Origin: JAAURB01 sp049649525
GTDB taxonomy: Bacteria; Cyanobacteriota; Cyanobacteriia; Cyanobacteriales; Microcoleaceae
Assembly: GCA_049649525.1 (NCBI GenBank)
Contig: JBARZE010000034.1
Location: forward strand, 124,001-188,000
Length of the DNA stretch: 64,000 nucleotides
Direction: 5' to 3'
Shown: in pieces, positions 7,318-15,822 of the stretch
How positions within the stretch are numbered: the stretch's first letter is position 1
How the letters are laid out: the number at the start of each line of letters is the position of its first letter
The notes under the pieces: generated by a model
Told to the model about the DNA's origin: nothing
Databases searched by the model: none
Seen by the model: only the letters and a program-made list of their open reading frames with translations
Program-made: the position numbers and the translations under genes

Positions 7318-9015
7318 TTAAATACAAACATTAGAAGCCTCTTCCAATGGGTACGGATTCCATAACTGTTCGAGTTGATCGGCAGGCATGGTTAAATACA
7401 AAACATCTTCCGGATTTAACAAAAAATTTAGAAGTTCCCAACTATGAATACTATGGCGGTTCGTTTCCACATAAAGAGGAACAAAATCCACTGAACGGGC
7501 TACATCTTGCACCCGACGGCCACAAAACGGGTGATTTGGGGTAATTAATGTAGCCATTGCCACCCACAACCGATCGGCGGTAATACCGTTGCCCAAAATC
7601 CGTCCACCAATCGCAGCAGCAGCAAAGGCAGGGGCAGCAATTTCAGTGGGGCTGAGAACGGTTTCAAAGTTAAAGACTTGCTGTTCCATGGTGGCAAATT
7701 CAGCATCTTGACTACGCACCACGACTCGCAGTCTGGGGGATAATCCTCGGGCGCTTAGGGCAATCTCTAAGTTCGCCATATCGCTACTGGTGACAGCCAA
7801 TAAAGCCTCTGCATGGTGAACGTTGACCGCTTCTAAGGTCGCTGATAAACTGGCATCGCCTTGAATGACCGGAATTTTTAGCGATCGCGCAGTACTTAAA
7901 AAACGGCAGTTGGGGTCTTGTTCAATTACGACGACTTCATAACCGTTATTTTGCAGTTGTTGAGCAATTTGAATCCCTAAGCCCCCCATACCGCAAATAA
8001 TATAATGATTTTTATGGGGAACTCGGGTAGCATTGAGATATTCTGTCAGGCGAGTTCCAAGGACAAAATCATTCAGTAAAGCATAACAAATTCCAATCAC
8101 TCCTGCCCCGACCAGCATCATAATTGCTGTGAATATTTTAATACTTTCAGGAGCATTTTCAGCCACTTTTTCATTGCCCCCCGCACCTGTAATCATGCCG
8201 ACAGAAAAGTAGAGAGAATCAACAACAGAATTATTTAAATTAATGCTGACATAGGTCACCGTTGCCACAAAAATGGTGATTAACAAGATTAAAGTGACTA
8301 AAACGGCTGACTTTCCGTGTTGTTGAAATTTTCTTAAACTACTGCCAAATTTTCTCAATCGCTGAAACCAATTGGTTTGGTTTAAACGAATACTGGGTTT
8401 AGTTGCAATAATTAGGCGATCGCCTGCTTGTAAATATTTACCCTCCAGCACAGCCGAAATCAAGTCTATCTGTTGGGAAATCGGCAAATAATAAATCAGC
8501 ATTCGCTCCTCATCTGCCCACAATTCTGTTAAACTTTTACCATTCCAGGGATGATGTTGATGAATATATTCCTCATGAATCGGCCAAGTTTTACGAAACA
8601 GTTGAAGTTGTCCGATCGCACGATTTCCTAGTGCTGCAAAACTAAAAACCGTGGCAGCCAGAGACGGAACACTCATCGTTACATGATCCGGAAGGGTTTG
8701 ATCGAGGCGATCGCCTAAATTAATATTAAATAGACGGTTAATAATGCGAATTTTGGGGTTAAGAATGCGAGCCTGCATCAAAATCGCTAAATTAGCCGCA
8801 TCATCGCTTCCTGCTAACACCAGAGTATGAGCGGTTTGAATCCCTGCCGCCAGTAATGTTGATGCCGATCTCAGATATCCGATCACAACATCTGAGCCTT
8901 CTCCTTTAATGGGATGCTCATGAATACCAACGACAATCGCCCCCTGTTGTCTCAGCAGTTCAAATATCCGATACCCCGTTCGCCCGAGATCGCAAACAAT
9001 AATACGAGGCTTCAT
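7318..9015 (-). CDS. Two-TM ion channel with two NAD-binding (RCK/TrkA-N) domains
   Basis: A 565-residue protein with an unusual order of domains. A TrkA-N/RCK domain occupies about residues 3-215 (IIVCDLGRTGYRIFELL). A two-helix pore module lies at about 236-315, and a second RCK domain begins with HYIICGMGGLGIQIAQQL at about 337 and is followed by a TrkA-C-like region. The family is annotated as potassium channels or NAD-binding channel proteins gated by nucleotides or ions. The selectivity filter does not read TVGYG: the pore loop has SVGMITGAGGNE (TGAGG at 276-280). Potassium selectivity is therefore uncertain. The gene stands alone, with a terminator-like hairpin just downstream at 7249-7273. 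Confidence 0.85.
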   Translation of the reverse strand: MKPRIIVCDLGRTGYRIFELLRQQGAIVVGIHEHPIKGEGSDVVIGYLRSASTLLAAGIQTAHTLVLAGSDDAANLAILMQARILNPKIRIINRLFNINLGDRLDQTLPDHVTMSVPSLAATVFSFAALGNRAIGQLQLFRKTWPIHEEYIHQHHPWNGKSLTELWADEERMLIYYLPISQQIDLISAVLEGKYLQAGDRLIIATKPSIRLNQTNWFQRLRKFGSSLRKFQQHGKSAVLVTLILLITIFVATVTYVSINLNNSVVDSLYFSVGMITGAGGNEKVAENAPESIKIFTAIMMLVGAGVIGICYALLNDFVLGTRLTEYLNATRVPHKNHYIICGMGGLGIQIAQQLQNNGYEVVVIEQDPNCRFLSTARSLKIPVIQGDASLSATLEAVNVHHAEALLAVTSSDMANLEIALSARGLSPRLRVVVRSQDAEFATMEQQVFNFETVLSPTEIAAPAFAAAAIGGRILGNGITADRLWVAMATLITPNHPFCGRRVQDVARSVDFVPLYVETNRHSIHSWELLNFLLNPEDVLYLTMPADQLEQLWNPYPLEEASNVCI

Positions 9016-9288
9016 ATTTTACCGTCTGTACACAAAGCTTTGTCAGATCATTCTTACCATAGCGCCTTATTATTTCTAATTTAAGTTAAAAAAACTGTAT
9101 CAGAAAACACGATTAGATAATGAAAGTAGATACACCTATTCTTTATGATTCAATTGATATAAAAATCAGTGGGACAGTGGGATTGATTTCACAGTTTTTT
9201 CAGGAGAAAATGGTGCAGTATGTGATTTGTTTGAGTTAAATATTGAAGATTGCGGGGATCAACAAAAACGGTTTCAACCGATGTAAAC

Positions 9289-9711
9289 CTATTGTCCAGT
9301 TAGGGCATCTCCGTTAGGGTCTGGCAAAGGTTGTTGTAAATCTAAAGAAGACCAAGCATCTGCTAAATTTGTGTCACCATTTTTTGCTGCATTCGCCGCC
9401 ACTCGCAATCTATTTTGATCTTGTAATTTCACCAATTCTTCTTGATAAGCAGCAATAATTGTTGCTAAGCTGATTGCAATTCGATCCCAGCTTTCCTCAC
9501 TCACAATTTGGTCTGCAATGCCCTGAAACAAGCCACCTTGCTTGCTACTTTTGACATACTCCTTTAGACGAGGTCCCGACTTTTGGAGAGCGGCTTGATA
9601 AACTTCTCCATTCGACCACCAGATTCCCGGCTGATTTAGTAACCAGGTCAGAACATATTCGGGAGCGTGTTGCTCCTTCACCCAAGTTGCTAAATGCTTC
9701 AATTCCTCCAT
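9289..9711 (-). CDS. Hypothetical protein, 140 residues
   Basis: I do not recognise this protein. It starts MEELKHLATWVKEQHAPEYV, is tryptophan-rich in the first third (TWLLNQPGIWWSNGEVY), and is mostly helical in appearance, ending in a proline-rich tail (LPDPNGDALTGQ). There is no signal peptide or membrane helix. It is divergent from gnd with about 200 bases between them. Codon use resembles its neighbours, so it is probably a real gene. Confidence 0.65.
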   Translation of the reverse strand: MEELKHLATWVKEQHAPEYVLTWLLNQPGIWWSNGEVYQAALQKSGPRLKEYVKSSKQGGLFQGIADQIVSEESWDRIAISLATIIAAYQEELVKLQDQNRLRVAANAAKNGDTNLADAWSSLDLQQPLPDPNGDALTGQ

Positions 9712-9909
9712 GGTGTTTGCACCTAATTCCTTATAAATGGTTAGCTTACTTTGACTTTAGCGGATTATTGTTCCAGCGTCGAGTCCTACGATTTCTGATA
9801 AATCTTAAAAAAAACCGGGTTTAACTACCCAAAAAACAGATTAACGCTACATTAAAAGCTAAATCTATCTGTATTAGTCACAGGTCACATTATAGCAAGT
9901 CAAAAATTT

Positions 9910-11334
9910 ATGTCACAGCAAAAATTTGGTGTCATTGGCCTAGCGGTTATGGGTGAAAATATTGCGCTTAATGTTGAGCGTAACGGTTTTCCTATTGCTG
10001 TTTATAACCGCACTGGTGCTAAAACCGATAGCTTCATGAAACAACGAGCCGAGGGTAAAAATGTTAAAGCGGCTTATAGCCTCGAAGAATTTGTCCAAGC
10101 CCTCGAACGACCTCGCCGAATTCTGGTGATGGTGAAGGCAGGAAAGCCAGTTGATGCGGTGATTGATCAGCTTAAACCCTTGCTCGATCAAGATGACATG
10201 ATCATAGATGGAGGTAATTCTCTATACGAAGATACAGAGCGTCGTACCCGCGACCTAGAAGCAACCGGATTAGGGTTTATGGGTATGGGAGTCAGTGGCG
10301 GTGAAGAAGGCGCACTTTGGGGACCGAGCTTAATGCCAGGAGGCACAGAAGCATCCTACAAAGCACTCGAACCCATTTTAACTAAAATTTCAGCTCAAGT
10401 CGATGATGGCCCCTGTGTGACTTATATTGGCCCTGGTGGAGCAGGTCATTATGTCAAGATGGTTCATAATGGCATCGAGTATGGTGATATGCAACTCATT
10501 GCCGAAGCTTATGATTTATTAAAGACTGCTGGTGGGTTAAATAATGATCAACTCCATGAAGTGTTTAGTGAGTGGAATACAACAGATGAACTCAACTCAT
10601 TTTTGATTGAAATTACAGCGGATATTTTCAAGAAAAAAGACGATCAAGATTTAAAGAATTGGTTAATTGATTCGATCTTAGATGCAGCCGGACAAAAAGG
10701 TACTGGACGCTGGACGGTAGTCAGTGCATTAGATTTAGGGGTGTGTATTCCCACTATTACTGCTGCGGTTAATGCCCGCATTATGTCTTCGATGAAAGAC
10801 GAACGGGTCGCGGCTTCAAAAGTCCTTTCGGGAGAAACCCAAAAATATGATGGAGATGTCAAAACCTTCATCAACCAAGTTAGAGACGCATTGTATTGTT
10901 CTAAAATCTGTTCCTATGCTCAAGGAATGGCGCTATTAAGTGCTGCATCTAATAACTTTAACTATAACCTCAATCTGGGTGAAACTGCTCGTATTTGGAA
11001 AGGTGGCTGTATTATTCGGGCTGGTTTCTTGGACGAAATCAAAGCAGCTTTCCAAGAAAACCCCACTTTGCCGAACTTACTTTTATCTTCTCAATTCAAA
11101 CAGACTATTTTAGATCGCCAAATAGCGTGGAGAGAAGTTTTAGCGACTGCAAATAAACTGGGTGTTCCTGTTCCGGCTTTTAGTGCTTCTTTAGACTATT
11201 TTGATAGTTATCGACGGGCGAATTTACCTCAAAACTTGACTCAAGCACAACGAGATTATTTCGGTGCTCATACTTATGAACGTCTGAATACAGCTCGGGG
11301 AGAGTTCTTTCACACAGAGTGGACAGCAGATTAA
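9910..11334 (+). CDS. gnd: 6-phosphogluconate dehydrogenase, decarboxylating
   Basis: Oxidises 6-phosphogluconate to ribulose 5-phosphate and CO2 with reduction of NADP+, in the oxidative pentose phosphate pathway that supplies NADPH to cyanobacteria in the dark. At 474 residues it has the normal length. Clear motifs are the NADP fold GVIGLAVMGENIALNVERNG, the loop MGVSGGEEGALWGPSLMPGG, the catalytic helix HYVKMVHNGIEYGDMQLIAE, and a C-terminal ERLNTARGEFFHTEWTAD. A strong terminator follows 45 bases after the stop. The gene appears monocistronic. Confidence 0.98.
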   Translation: MSQQKFGVIGLAVMGENIALNVERNGFPIAVYNRTGAKTDSFMKQRAEGKNVKAAYSLEEFVQALERPRRILVMVKAGKPVDAVIDQLKPLLDQDDMIIDGGNSLYEDTERRTRDLEATGLGFMGMGVSGGEEGALWGPSLMPGGTEASYKALEPILTKISAQVDDGPCVTYIGPGGAGHYVKMVHNGIEYGDMQLIAEAYDLLKTAGGLNNDQLHEVFSEWNTTDELNSFLIEITADIFKKKDDQDLKNWLIDSILDAAGQKGTGRWTVVSALDLGVCIPTITAAVNARIMSSMKDERVAASKVLSGETQKYDGDVKTFINQVRDALYCSKICSYAQGMALLSAASNNFNYNLNLGETARIWKGGCIIRAGFLDEIKAAFQENPTLPNLLLSSQFKQTILDRQIAWREVLATANKLGVPVPAFSASLDYFDSYRRANLPQNLTQAQRDYFGAHTYERLNTARGEFFHTEWTAD

Positions 11335-11379
11335 TCATTAAATGCTTTCTTAATTTTGTTGTTTAATTTAAAGCTAACA

Positions 11380-11407
11380 GGTATTCTCTAATGAATGCCT
11401 TTTTTTT
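11380..11407 (+). terminator. Intrinsic terminator of gnd
   Basis: GGTATTC (11380-11386) pairs with GAATGCC (11393-11399), with one G-T pair, and is followed directly by eight T residues. Confidence 0.85.
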
Positions 11408-11642
11408 ATGATTTTGAAGCTATTTTAGAGCAAAAGTGTGATGATAAACTTGGCTGTCTATCTAAAGAATGAATAGTCAATAATTATCCTGATATAGTTT
11501 TATTTAACAATTTTATTAGTAATTGAAAAACATCAGCTTTTTCCTATTTGCCAGAGAGATAATCAGATATTTGCAAAATCTGGCTAAATTCTATTTTAAT
11601 TAATTTTAGTAAAATTAGTATAAATAGTTAATTTCAAGCAAT
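11408..11642. other. Spacer between two convergent genes
   Basis: This part of the 358-base gap between gnd and the convergent desaturase gene lies between their terminators. It is very AT-rich, and I see no gene or structured element in it. Confidence 0.5.
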
Positions 11643-11667
11643 AATAAACCCAGGCCGAGCGCCTGGG
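11643..11667 (-). terminator. Intrinsic terminator of the desaturase/dehydrogenase gene
   Basis: Read on the reverse strand, CCCAGGC and GCCTGGG (11649-11655 and 11661-11667) form a perfect seven-pair stem with a five-base loop, followed by TTTATTATT. Confidence 0.8.
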
Positions 11668-11692
11668 CAGTATTTCTATTTCTTTGTTCTTT

Positions 11693-12955
11693 TTAATTGT
11701 GATCTTCTATTTGAGTTAAAGGTACAGAAACAGGAGTTTCAGGACGGCTAAATAGCTTAAAGTAAGTTGAAACACACAATTCTTTCAGCGGAAAAAGGAT
11801 AAAAGTAAGCGGATTAATCGTTACAATAATAGTGCGAACATCAGATTGAGCTTGCTTCACAATTCGCTTCGCCACTTTATCTGCCGACATCACCCCAATG
11901 GGATTTAAATTACTTTTAAATGGCCCTAAAATTAGTTTACGAATGACACAAGGTGCATCTAATCTTCGTAATGTAATTAAATCTCCTAATGTCCGTTTAC
12001 TCAACTCATATAATGGGCTTAAAGCGGGAGAAACTTCGGCTTCAGACGTATTCACCCAAACTTCTTTTCGGGCAACCTGAGTATTATTTTTTATTGTTTT
12101 AAGAAATAGTTCCATCAGTCGCCAACTCGAAAACGTATTCACTTCATAAGATTTGGCGATCGCCTCTGGAGTCCGTTCTCCATGTACATTAATGCCGTGA
12201 TTAAGAACTAAAATATCAATCTTTTCTAATAACCCTGTTAATTGTTCTTCTTCTCCCACTTTCCACGTAATAGTTTGAACCGGAATAGACTGTTTTTCTA
12301 TTTCAATCGTAACAGTTTGAGGCTGAGAAGAAAGAGCAATAACTTTAGCATTGGCTTGATGCAGTTGTACGAGTAATGCGGTTCCCAAAGTGCCGGACGC
12401 GCCTGTAACTGCAACTGTTTTTCCTTTAAGTGAAAGTGCTGTTCCCATCAATTGATCCAAAGCGGTAAACGTGCCACAAAAATAAGCATTCTGGTTATCA
12501 AAGTGATGTCGCCAATGATAAGGACGGTTGACCAACCAACGAGATGGCGGTGTAGAAAACTCTCCCGGTAAATGAGTTAAATCAGTCAATTCATCAATAC
12601 CATTAATTCCCATACCACGGGCGATCGCAGAAAGCAAGAAACCACTCGTATAAACACACCCCACCAATGTAAACCCAGACTGCCCCGGTTGCCAATGCTG
12701 CACCGCTTGCCAAAAGCCCAGACTAAAGCCCAACATCACCAATGCTTCTGGTACATCATTATACCAGTGAGCTTGTCTGTAAATGGTTTCATTGACAGGA
12801 GTAAAATCTCGTCGGAAAACCCGATGATGCCAGACGTGTAACCGATATAAAGGGGGCCAAACATGAGCAAGAACGTGATAAATATCCCGTATGAGTTCGA
12901 CCCAAACAACAGAAGCCAAACCCCAAGCTAGATTAACGATCCAAGAAATTATCAT
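11693..12955 (-). CDS. Bifunctional sterol desaturase / short-chain dehydrogenase
   Basis: A 420-residue fusion. The N-terminal part is a fatty acid hydroxylase/sterol desaturase-like membrane domain (about residues 1-165) with histidine clusters HVWHHRVF and YHWRHHFDNQNAYF that fit di-iron ligands. The C-terminal part, from about residue 170, is a Rossmann short-chain dehydrogenase (VAVTGASGTLGTALLVQL), with NHG in place of the usual NAG and a shortened catalytic region (SPLYELSKRTLGDLI, where Y and K are at the YxxxK spacing). The substrate is unknown; family members are annotated by this double name in cyanobacteria. I took the ATG at 12955 as the start because the first membrane segment (IISWIVNLAWGLASVVW) begins there. 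A terminator follows the gene. Confidence 0.85.
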   Translation of the reverse strand: MIISWIVNLAWGLASVVWVELIRDIYHVLAHVWPPLYRLHVWHHRVFRRDFTPVNETIYRQAHWYNDVPEALVMLGFSLGFWQAVQHWQPGQSGFTLVGCVYTSGFLLSAIARGMGINGIDELTDLTHLPGEFSTPPSRWLVNRPYHWRHHFDNQNAYFCGTFTALDQLMGTALSLKGKTVAVTGASGTLGTALLVQLHQANAKVIALSSQPQTVTIEIEKQSIPVQTITWKVGEEEQLTGLLEKIDILVLNHGINVHGERTPEAIAKSYEVNTFSSWRLMELFLKTIKNNTQVARKEVWVNTSEAEVSPALSPLYELSKRTLGDLITLRRLDAPCVIRKLILGPFKSNLNPIGVMSADKVAKRIVKQAQSDVRTIIVTINPLTFILFPLKELCVSTYFKLFSRPETPVSVPLTQIEDHN

Positions 12956-13224
12956 ACTGTTAAATCGATCAGTCCTCGTTACATTTCTCAACTGTAGGCA
13001 GAATTGCTATCGAATGATAACATTTTGGACTCAAATAGATATAGCATTTTGTTTAACAGCATCGTTATCGTGATGACTGTAGATACAGCTTAGCGTAGTC
13101 TTCGGGTTACCTGAGACAGGCAATTGGAGATAGAAGTTTAAAAGTACTATTGGTTGATGGTATAAGTTTGAAATAAATGTAATAACAGTAGAAGGAAGGA
13201 AAATATAATTGAATTATTAATAGA

Positions 13225-14904
13225 ATGAAAGCGAACGAAACCAGTCTTCGTAATTTGCTAGAAGGTACTAAGCAGTTTCAAATTCCTCTTTTTCAAAGGC
13301 CTTATTCTTGGGAGAAACCAAATTGGGAAGCATTATGGGAAGATTTAATTAGTGTATATACAGATGAAGTTAAAGGATTTTACTTTATCGGGCCAATTGT
13401 GACTCAAGCAATACCTGGAACAGCAGAAGGAATTTCTCCGTTTATCGTGATTGATGGACAGCAACGCCTGACGACATTGACGATTTTACTAGCAGCGCTG
13501 CGTAATTGTATTAAAAGATCAAATGAGCGAGCAGCAAAAGAATTGTATAATCTTTACTTGGTGAATGAGTATAAAGATGATGATGAGTTTTATAAAGTAT
13601 TACCGACTCATAGTGATAGAGAAACTTATAAAAGTATTATTCAAGCTAAGACTAATAAAGATATCAAAAAAATAGGTAAAATTTATGATGCTTATCAGTT
13701 CTTTGAGAAAAAATTAAAGAAACCCGGCATAGAAAATATTGATGTTTTTGATTATACAAAATTCAAACAAGTTTGTTTAGAACGTTTGATGCTGGTTAAT
13801 ATCACTTCAGATGAACAGGATAATCCTTATTTAATCTTTGAGAGTTTGAATAATAAAGGACAAGAACTGACTCAAGCTGATTTAATTCGTAACTATATTT
13901 TTATGCAATTGCCGACTCAACAACAAGAAGTCATTTATCAAAAACAGTGGCAACCGCTTCAACAGCAGTTTGAGACTTACGGCAAAGAATATTCAGCAGA
14001 AATGACAAATGCTTTTTGGTTTTACTTAAGAAAAGATGGAGAATCCGTGAGTGAAAAAGCGGTTTATAAAACACTTAAAGATAAATTTGATAAATCTGGG
14101 AATATTCAAGAAAATTTAGAAGAATTAATTCAGTTTGTCAAATACTATCAATACTTTAACTTTGAATATCCAGACTGTCCTGTAAAATTTAAGACTCGTT
14201 TTAAACGTTTACTGCGATTAGATTTTAAAGCGGGTCAAATGTTTCTTCTTAATGTTTATCACGAATATGAGCAAAGAGATTTATCTGAGAAAGACTTTGA
14301 GAAAATTTTAATTTATGTAGAGTCTTATTTTGTCCGTCGTTGGTTTGCTGGAATTTCTACTCGCTCTCTAGGGGGTGTATTTAATAAATTGTATAGTCAG
14401 GTAAAAGCAGAAAACCCCAGTAGTACGTTAGATGGATTATACACCGTTTTAAATCGTTTTGAAGGAAGTCAGATCTGGCCGGATGATGAATCTTTTTGTC
14501 AAGGAATTATTAATCAAAAAATTTATAGTAAAAGTTATATTGACCGCGTCAAGCTAATTTTAGAAAGTATAGAAGAAACTTTGAGTAAAGAAAAAGTCGA
14601 TCCTGATAATTTAACGATTGAGCATATTATGCCGCAGAAACTGACTCAAGAATGGAAAGAGGATTTAGGAAAAGGTTATAGTACCTTACACAAAAAGTGG
14701 CTCCATACTTTAGGTAACCTAACGTTAACCGGATACAACTCAGAATTATCTAATAAATCTTTTGAGCAAAAGCGAATTGACCTTAAACAGAGTAATATTT
14801 CTTTGAATAAATACTTTCAGAATATAGAAACATGGAATATAGACAGTATTTATTCAAGAGCTGAATATTTGGCTAAAATTGCCATTCAGGTTTGGCCCAG
14901 ATAA
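13225..14904 (+). CDS. GmrSD-like DUF262 + DUF1524 nuclease
   Basis: A 559-residue protein with the two-domain plan of GmrSD type IV restriction enzymes in one chain. The N-terminal DUF262 domain has FQRPYSW at about 23-29 and the ParB/Srx-like DGQQRLTTL at 77-85, which binds and hydrolyses nucleotide in the family. The C-terminal DUF1524 domain is HNH-like: IEHIMPQ with H467, then HTLGNLTLTGYN with H494 and N498. Family members cleave modified (for example glucosylated hydroxymethylcytosine) phage DNA, but many are uncharacterised. The gene is flanked by unrelated genes, with no modification or BREX partner. A defence function is inference; the domain call is firm. Confidence 0.92.
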   Translation: MKANETSLRNLLEGTKQFQIPLFQRPYSWEKPNWEALWEDLISVYTDEVKGFYFIGPIVTQAIPGTAEGISPFIVIDGQQRLTTLTILLAALRNCIKRSNERAAKELYNLYLVNEYKDDDEFYKVLPTHSDRETYKSIIQAKTNKDIKKIGKIYDAYQFFEKKLKKPGIENIDVFDYTKFKQVCLERLMLVNITSDEQDNPYLIFESLNNKGQELTQADLIRNYIFMQLPTQQQEVIYQKQWQPLQQQFETYGKEYSAEMTNAFWFYLRKDGESVSEKAVYKTLKDKFDKSGNIQENLEELIQFVKYYQYFNFEYPDCPVKFKTRFKRLLRLDFKAGQMFLLNVYHEYEQRDLSEKDFEKILIYVESYFVRRWFAGISTRSLGGVFNKLYSQVKAENPSSTLDGLYTVLNRFEGSQIWPDDESFCQGIINQKIYSKSYIDRVKLILESIEETLSKEKVDPDNLTIEHIMPQKLTQEWKEDLGKGYSTLHKKWLHTLGNLTLTGYNSELSNKSFEQKRIDLKQSNISLNKYFQNIETWNIDSIYSRAEYLAKIAIQVWPR

Positions 14905-14913
14905 AATAACAGG

Positions 14914-15189
14914 CTAAAATTGACAAACAACTTCCTCAACTTGGGAAACAATACAATCTGTCGTCCCACACCCCATAAGCCATTGGATGCCATTGTCAAA
15001 TTCGTTTGAGGGTGATTTTTGTCGGTGATAGGTGACATTAGGGGGCCGTTTGGACAATACGTGCATAACGGCACGCTGCGCGAATGCAGATTTTGATTTT
15101 GCCACCAGCGGCAGAGTCAGACAAACGGTTAATAAGCGATAAAACCAACGAGAATTAATATTCAGGAGGTTGGGCAATTCAGGGGACAT
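14914..15189 (-). CDS. Small putative secreted protein, 91 residues
   Basis: I do not recognise a family. The N-terminus reads like an export signal: a basic residue at 14, a hydrophobic core FYRLLTVCLTLPLVA, and a likely cleavage after SAFA. The rest is about 55 residues with three cysteines near the C-terminus (MGCGTTDCIVSQ and VVCQF). It ends 10 bases from the stop of the convergent nuclease gene. A competing frame at 14886-15074 overlaps that gene and is less likely. Moderate confidence that it is real. Confidence 0.5.
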   Translation of the reverse strand: MSPELPNLLNINSRWFYRLLTVCLTLPLVAKSKSAFAQRAVMHVLSKRPPNVTYHRQKSPSNEFDNGIQWLMGCGTTDCIVSQVEEVVCQF

Positions 15190-15287
15190 TTAGGGTTCAG
15201 CAATGATAGACTTCATCTGGTACTCTTCTAAGCCAGAGGAGCAACGTCCGTAACGCAGGTCAAAAAAGTGCAAAATACTACCAACTG

Positions 15288-15320
15288 AAAAACCCCTAGT
15301 GAAGTAGTTTTACCAGGGGT
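15288..15320 (-). terminator. Probable terminator of psb27
   Basis: On the reverse strand a stem formed by ACCCCT and AGGGGT (15315-15320 with 15292-15297) is followed by five T residues. It lies about 100 bases after the psb27 stop. Confidence 0.7.
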
Positions 15321-15423
15321 GTTGTAAGTTTGCTTGTCATCTACAGATTAATTTTCGATGCTTAAACAATACTTGGTGCTTGATTAATTAACCGCTTGAG
15401 AGCAACTTGAGAGCAAGCAATCT

Positions 15424-15822
15424 CTAAGCGCCGCGTTTCAGTGCAATTTCGACTTGTCTAAATTCTTGTTCAAGCCGTTTCTTTAATTTATCTGGAACCG
15501 GACGGTTAGGATAAGAACTATAATGACCTGCTAAGGCATTTAAGGCAGTTCGCATTGTGGTAAAAGACTGTGAATTAGACACCGCACCATCGCGACGATA
15601 TCGAGAGGCAAACTCATTAATCAGTTGACGCGCCTCTGCTTGAGCTGATGCTTTGTCTGGGGCATCTTGGGGTAATTCTATCGCTGTTCTTAAACTATTG
15701 ACAACAGATAAAGTATCTTGTTGATAGTTCCCGGTCAAACCGACTTGCGAACCACCACAACCCACTAGACCAATTGCAACAACTAAAACTAATGCCAGAA
15801 GGCGGGAGACATAGTGTTTCAT
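15424..15822 (-). CDS. psb27: Photosystem II assembly lipoprotein Psb27
   Basis: Psb27 binds CP43 on the lumenal side during assembly and repair of photosystem II, keeping the manganese site accessible. The 132-residue precursor has a lipoprotein signal (LVLVVAIGLVGC) with the lipobox cysteine at residue 22. The mature part shows the family sequence: YQQDTLSVVNSLRTAIELP, EARQLINEFASRYRRDG and a four-helix layout, with ALNALAGHYSSYPNRPVP near the end. Length and sequence match the family. It appears monocistronic, with a terminator downstream and a long non-coding stretch upstream. Confidence 0.96.
   Translation of the reverse strand: MKHYVSRLLALVLVVAIGLVGCGGSQVGLTGNYQQDTLSVVNSLRTAIELPQDAPDKASAQAEARQLINEFASRYRRDGAVSNSQSFTTMRTALNALAGHYSSYPNRPVPDKLKKRLEQEFRQVEIALKRGA

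Noticed and set aside
9016..9288. A short forward frame MKVDTPILYDSIDIKI starting at 9120
   Set aside because: Only about 39 codons, ends quickly, and no homologous pattern is visible. Could be a relic but is too weak to call.
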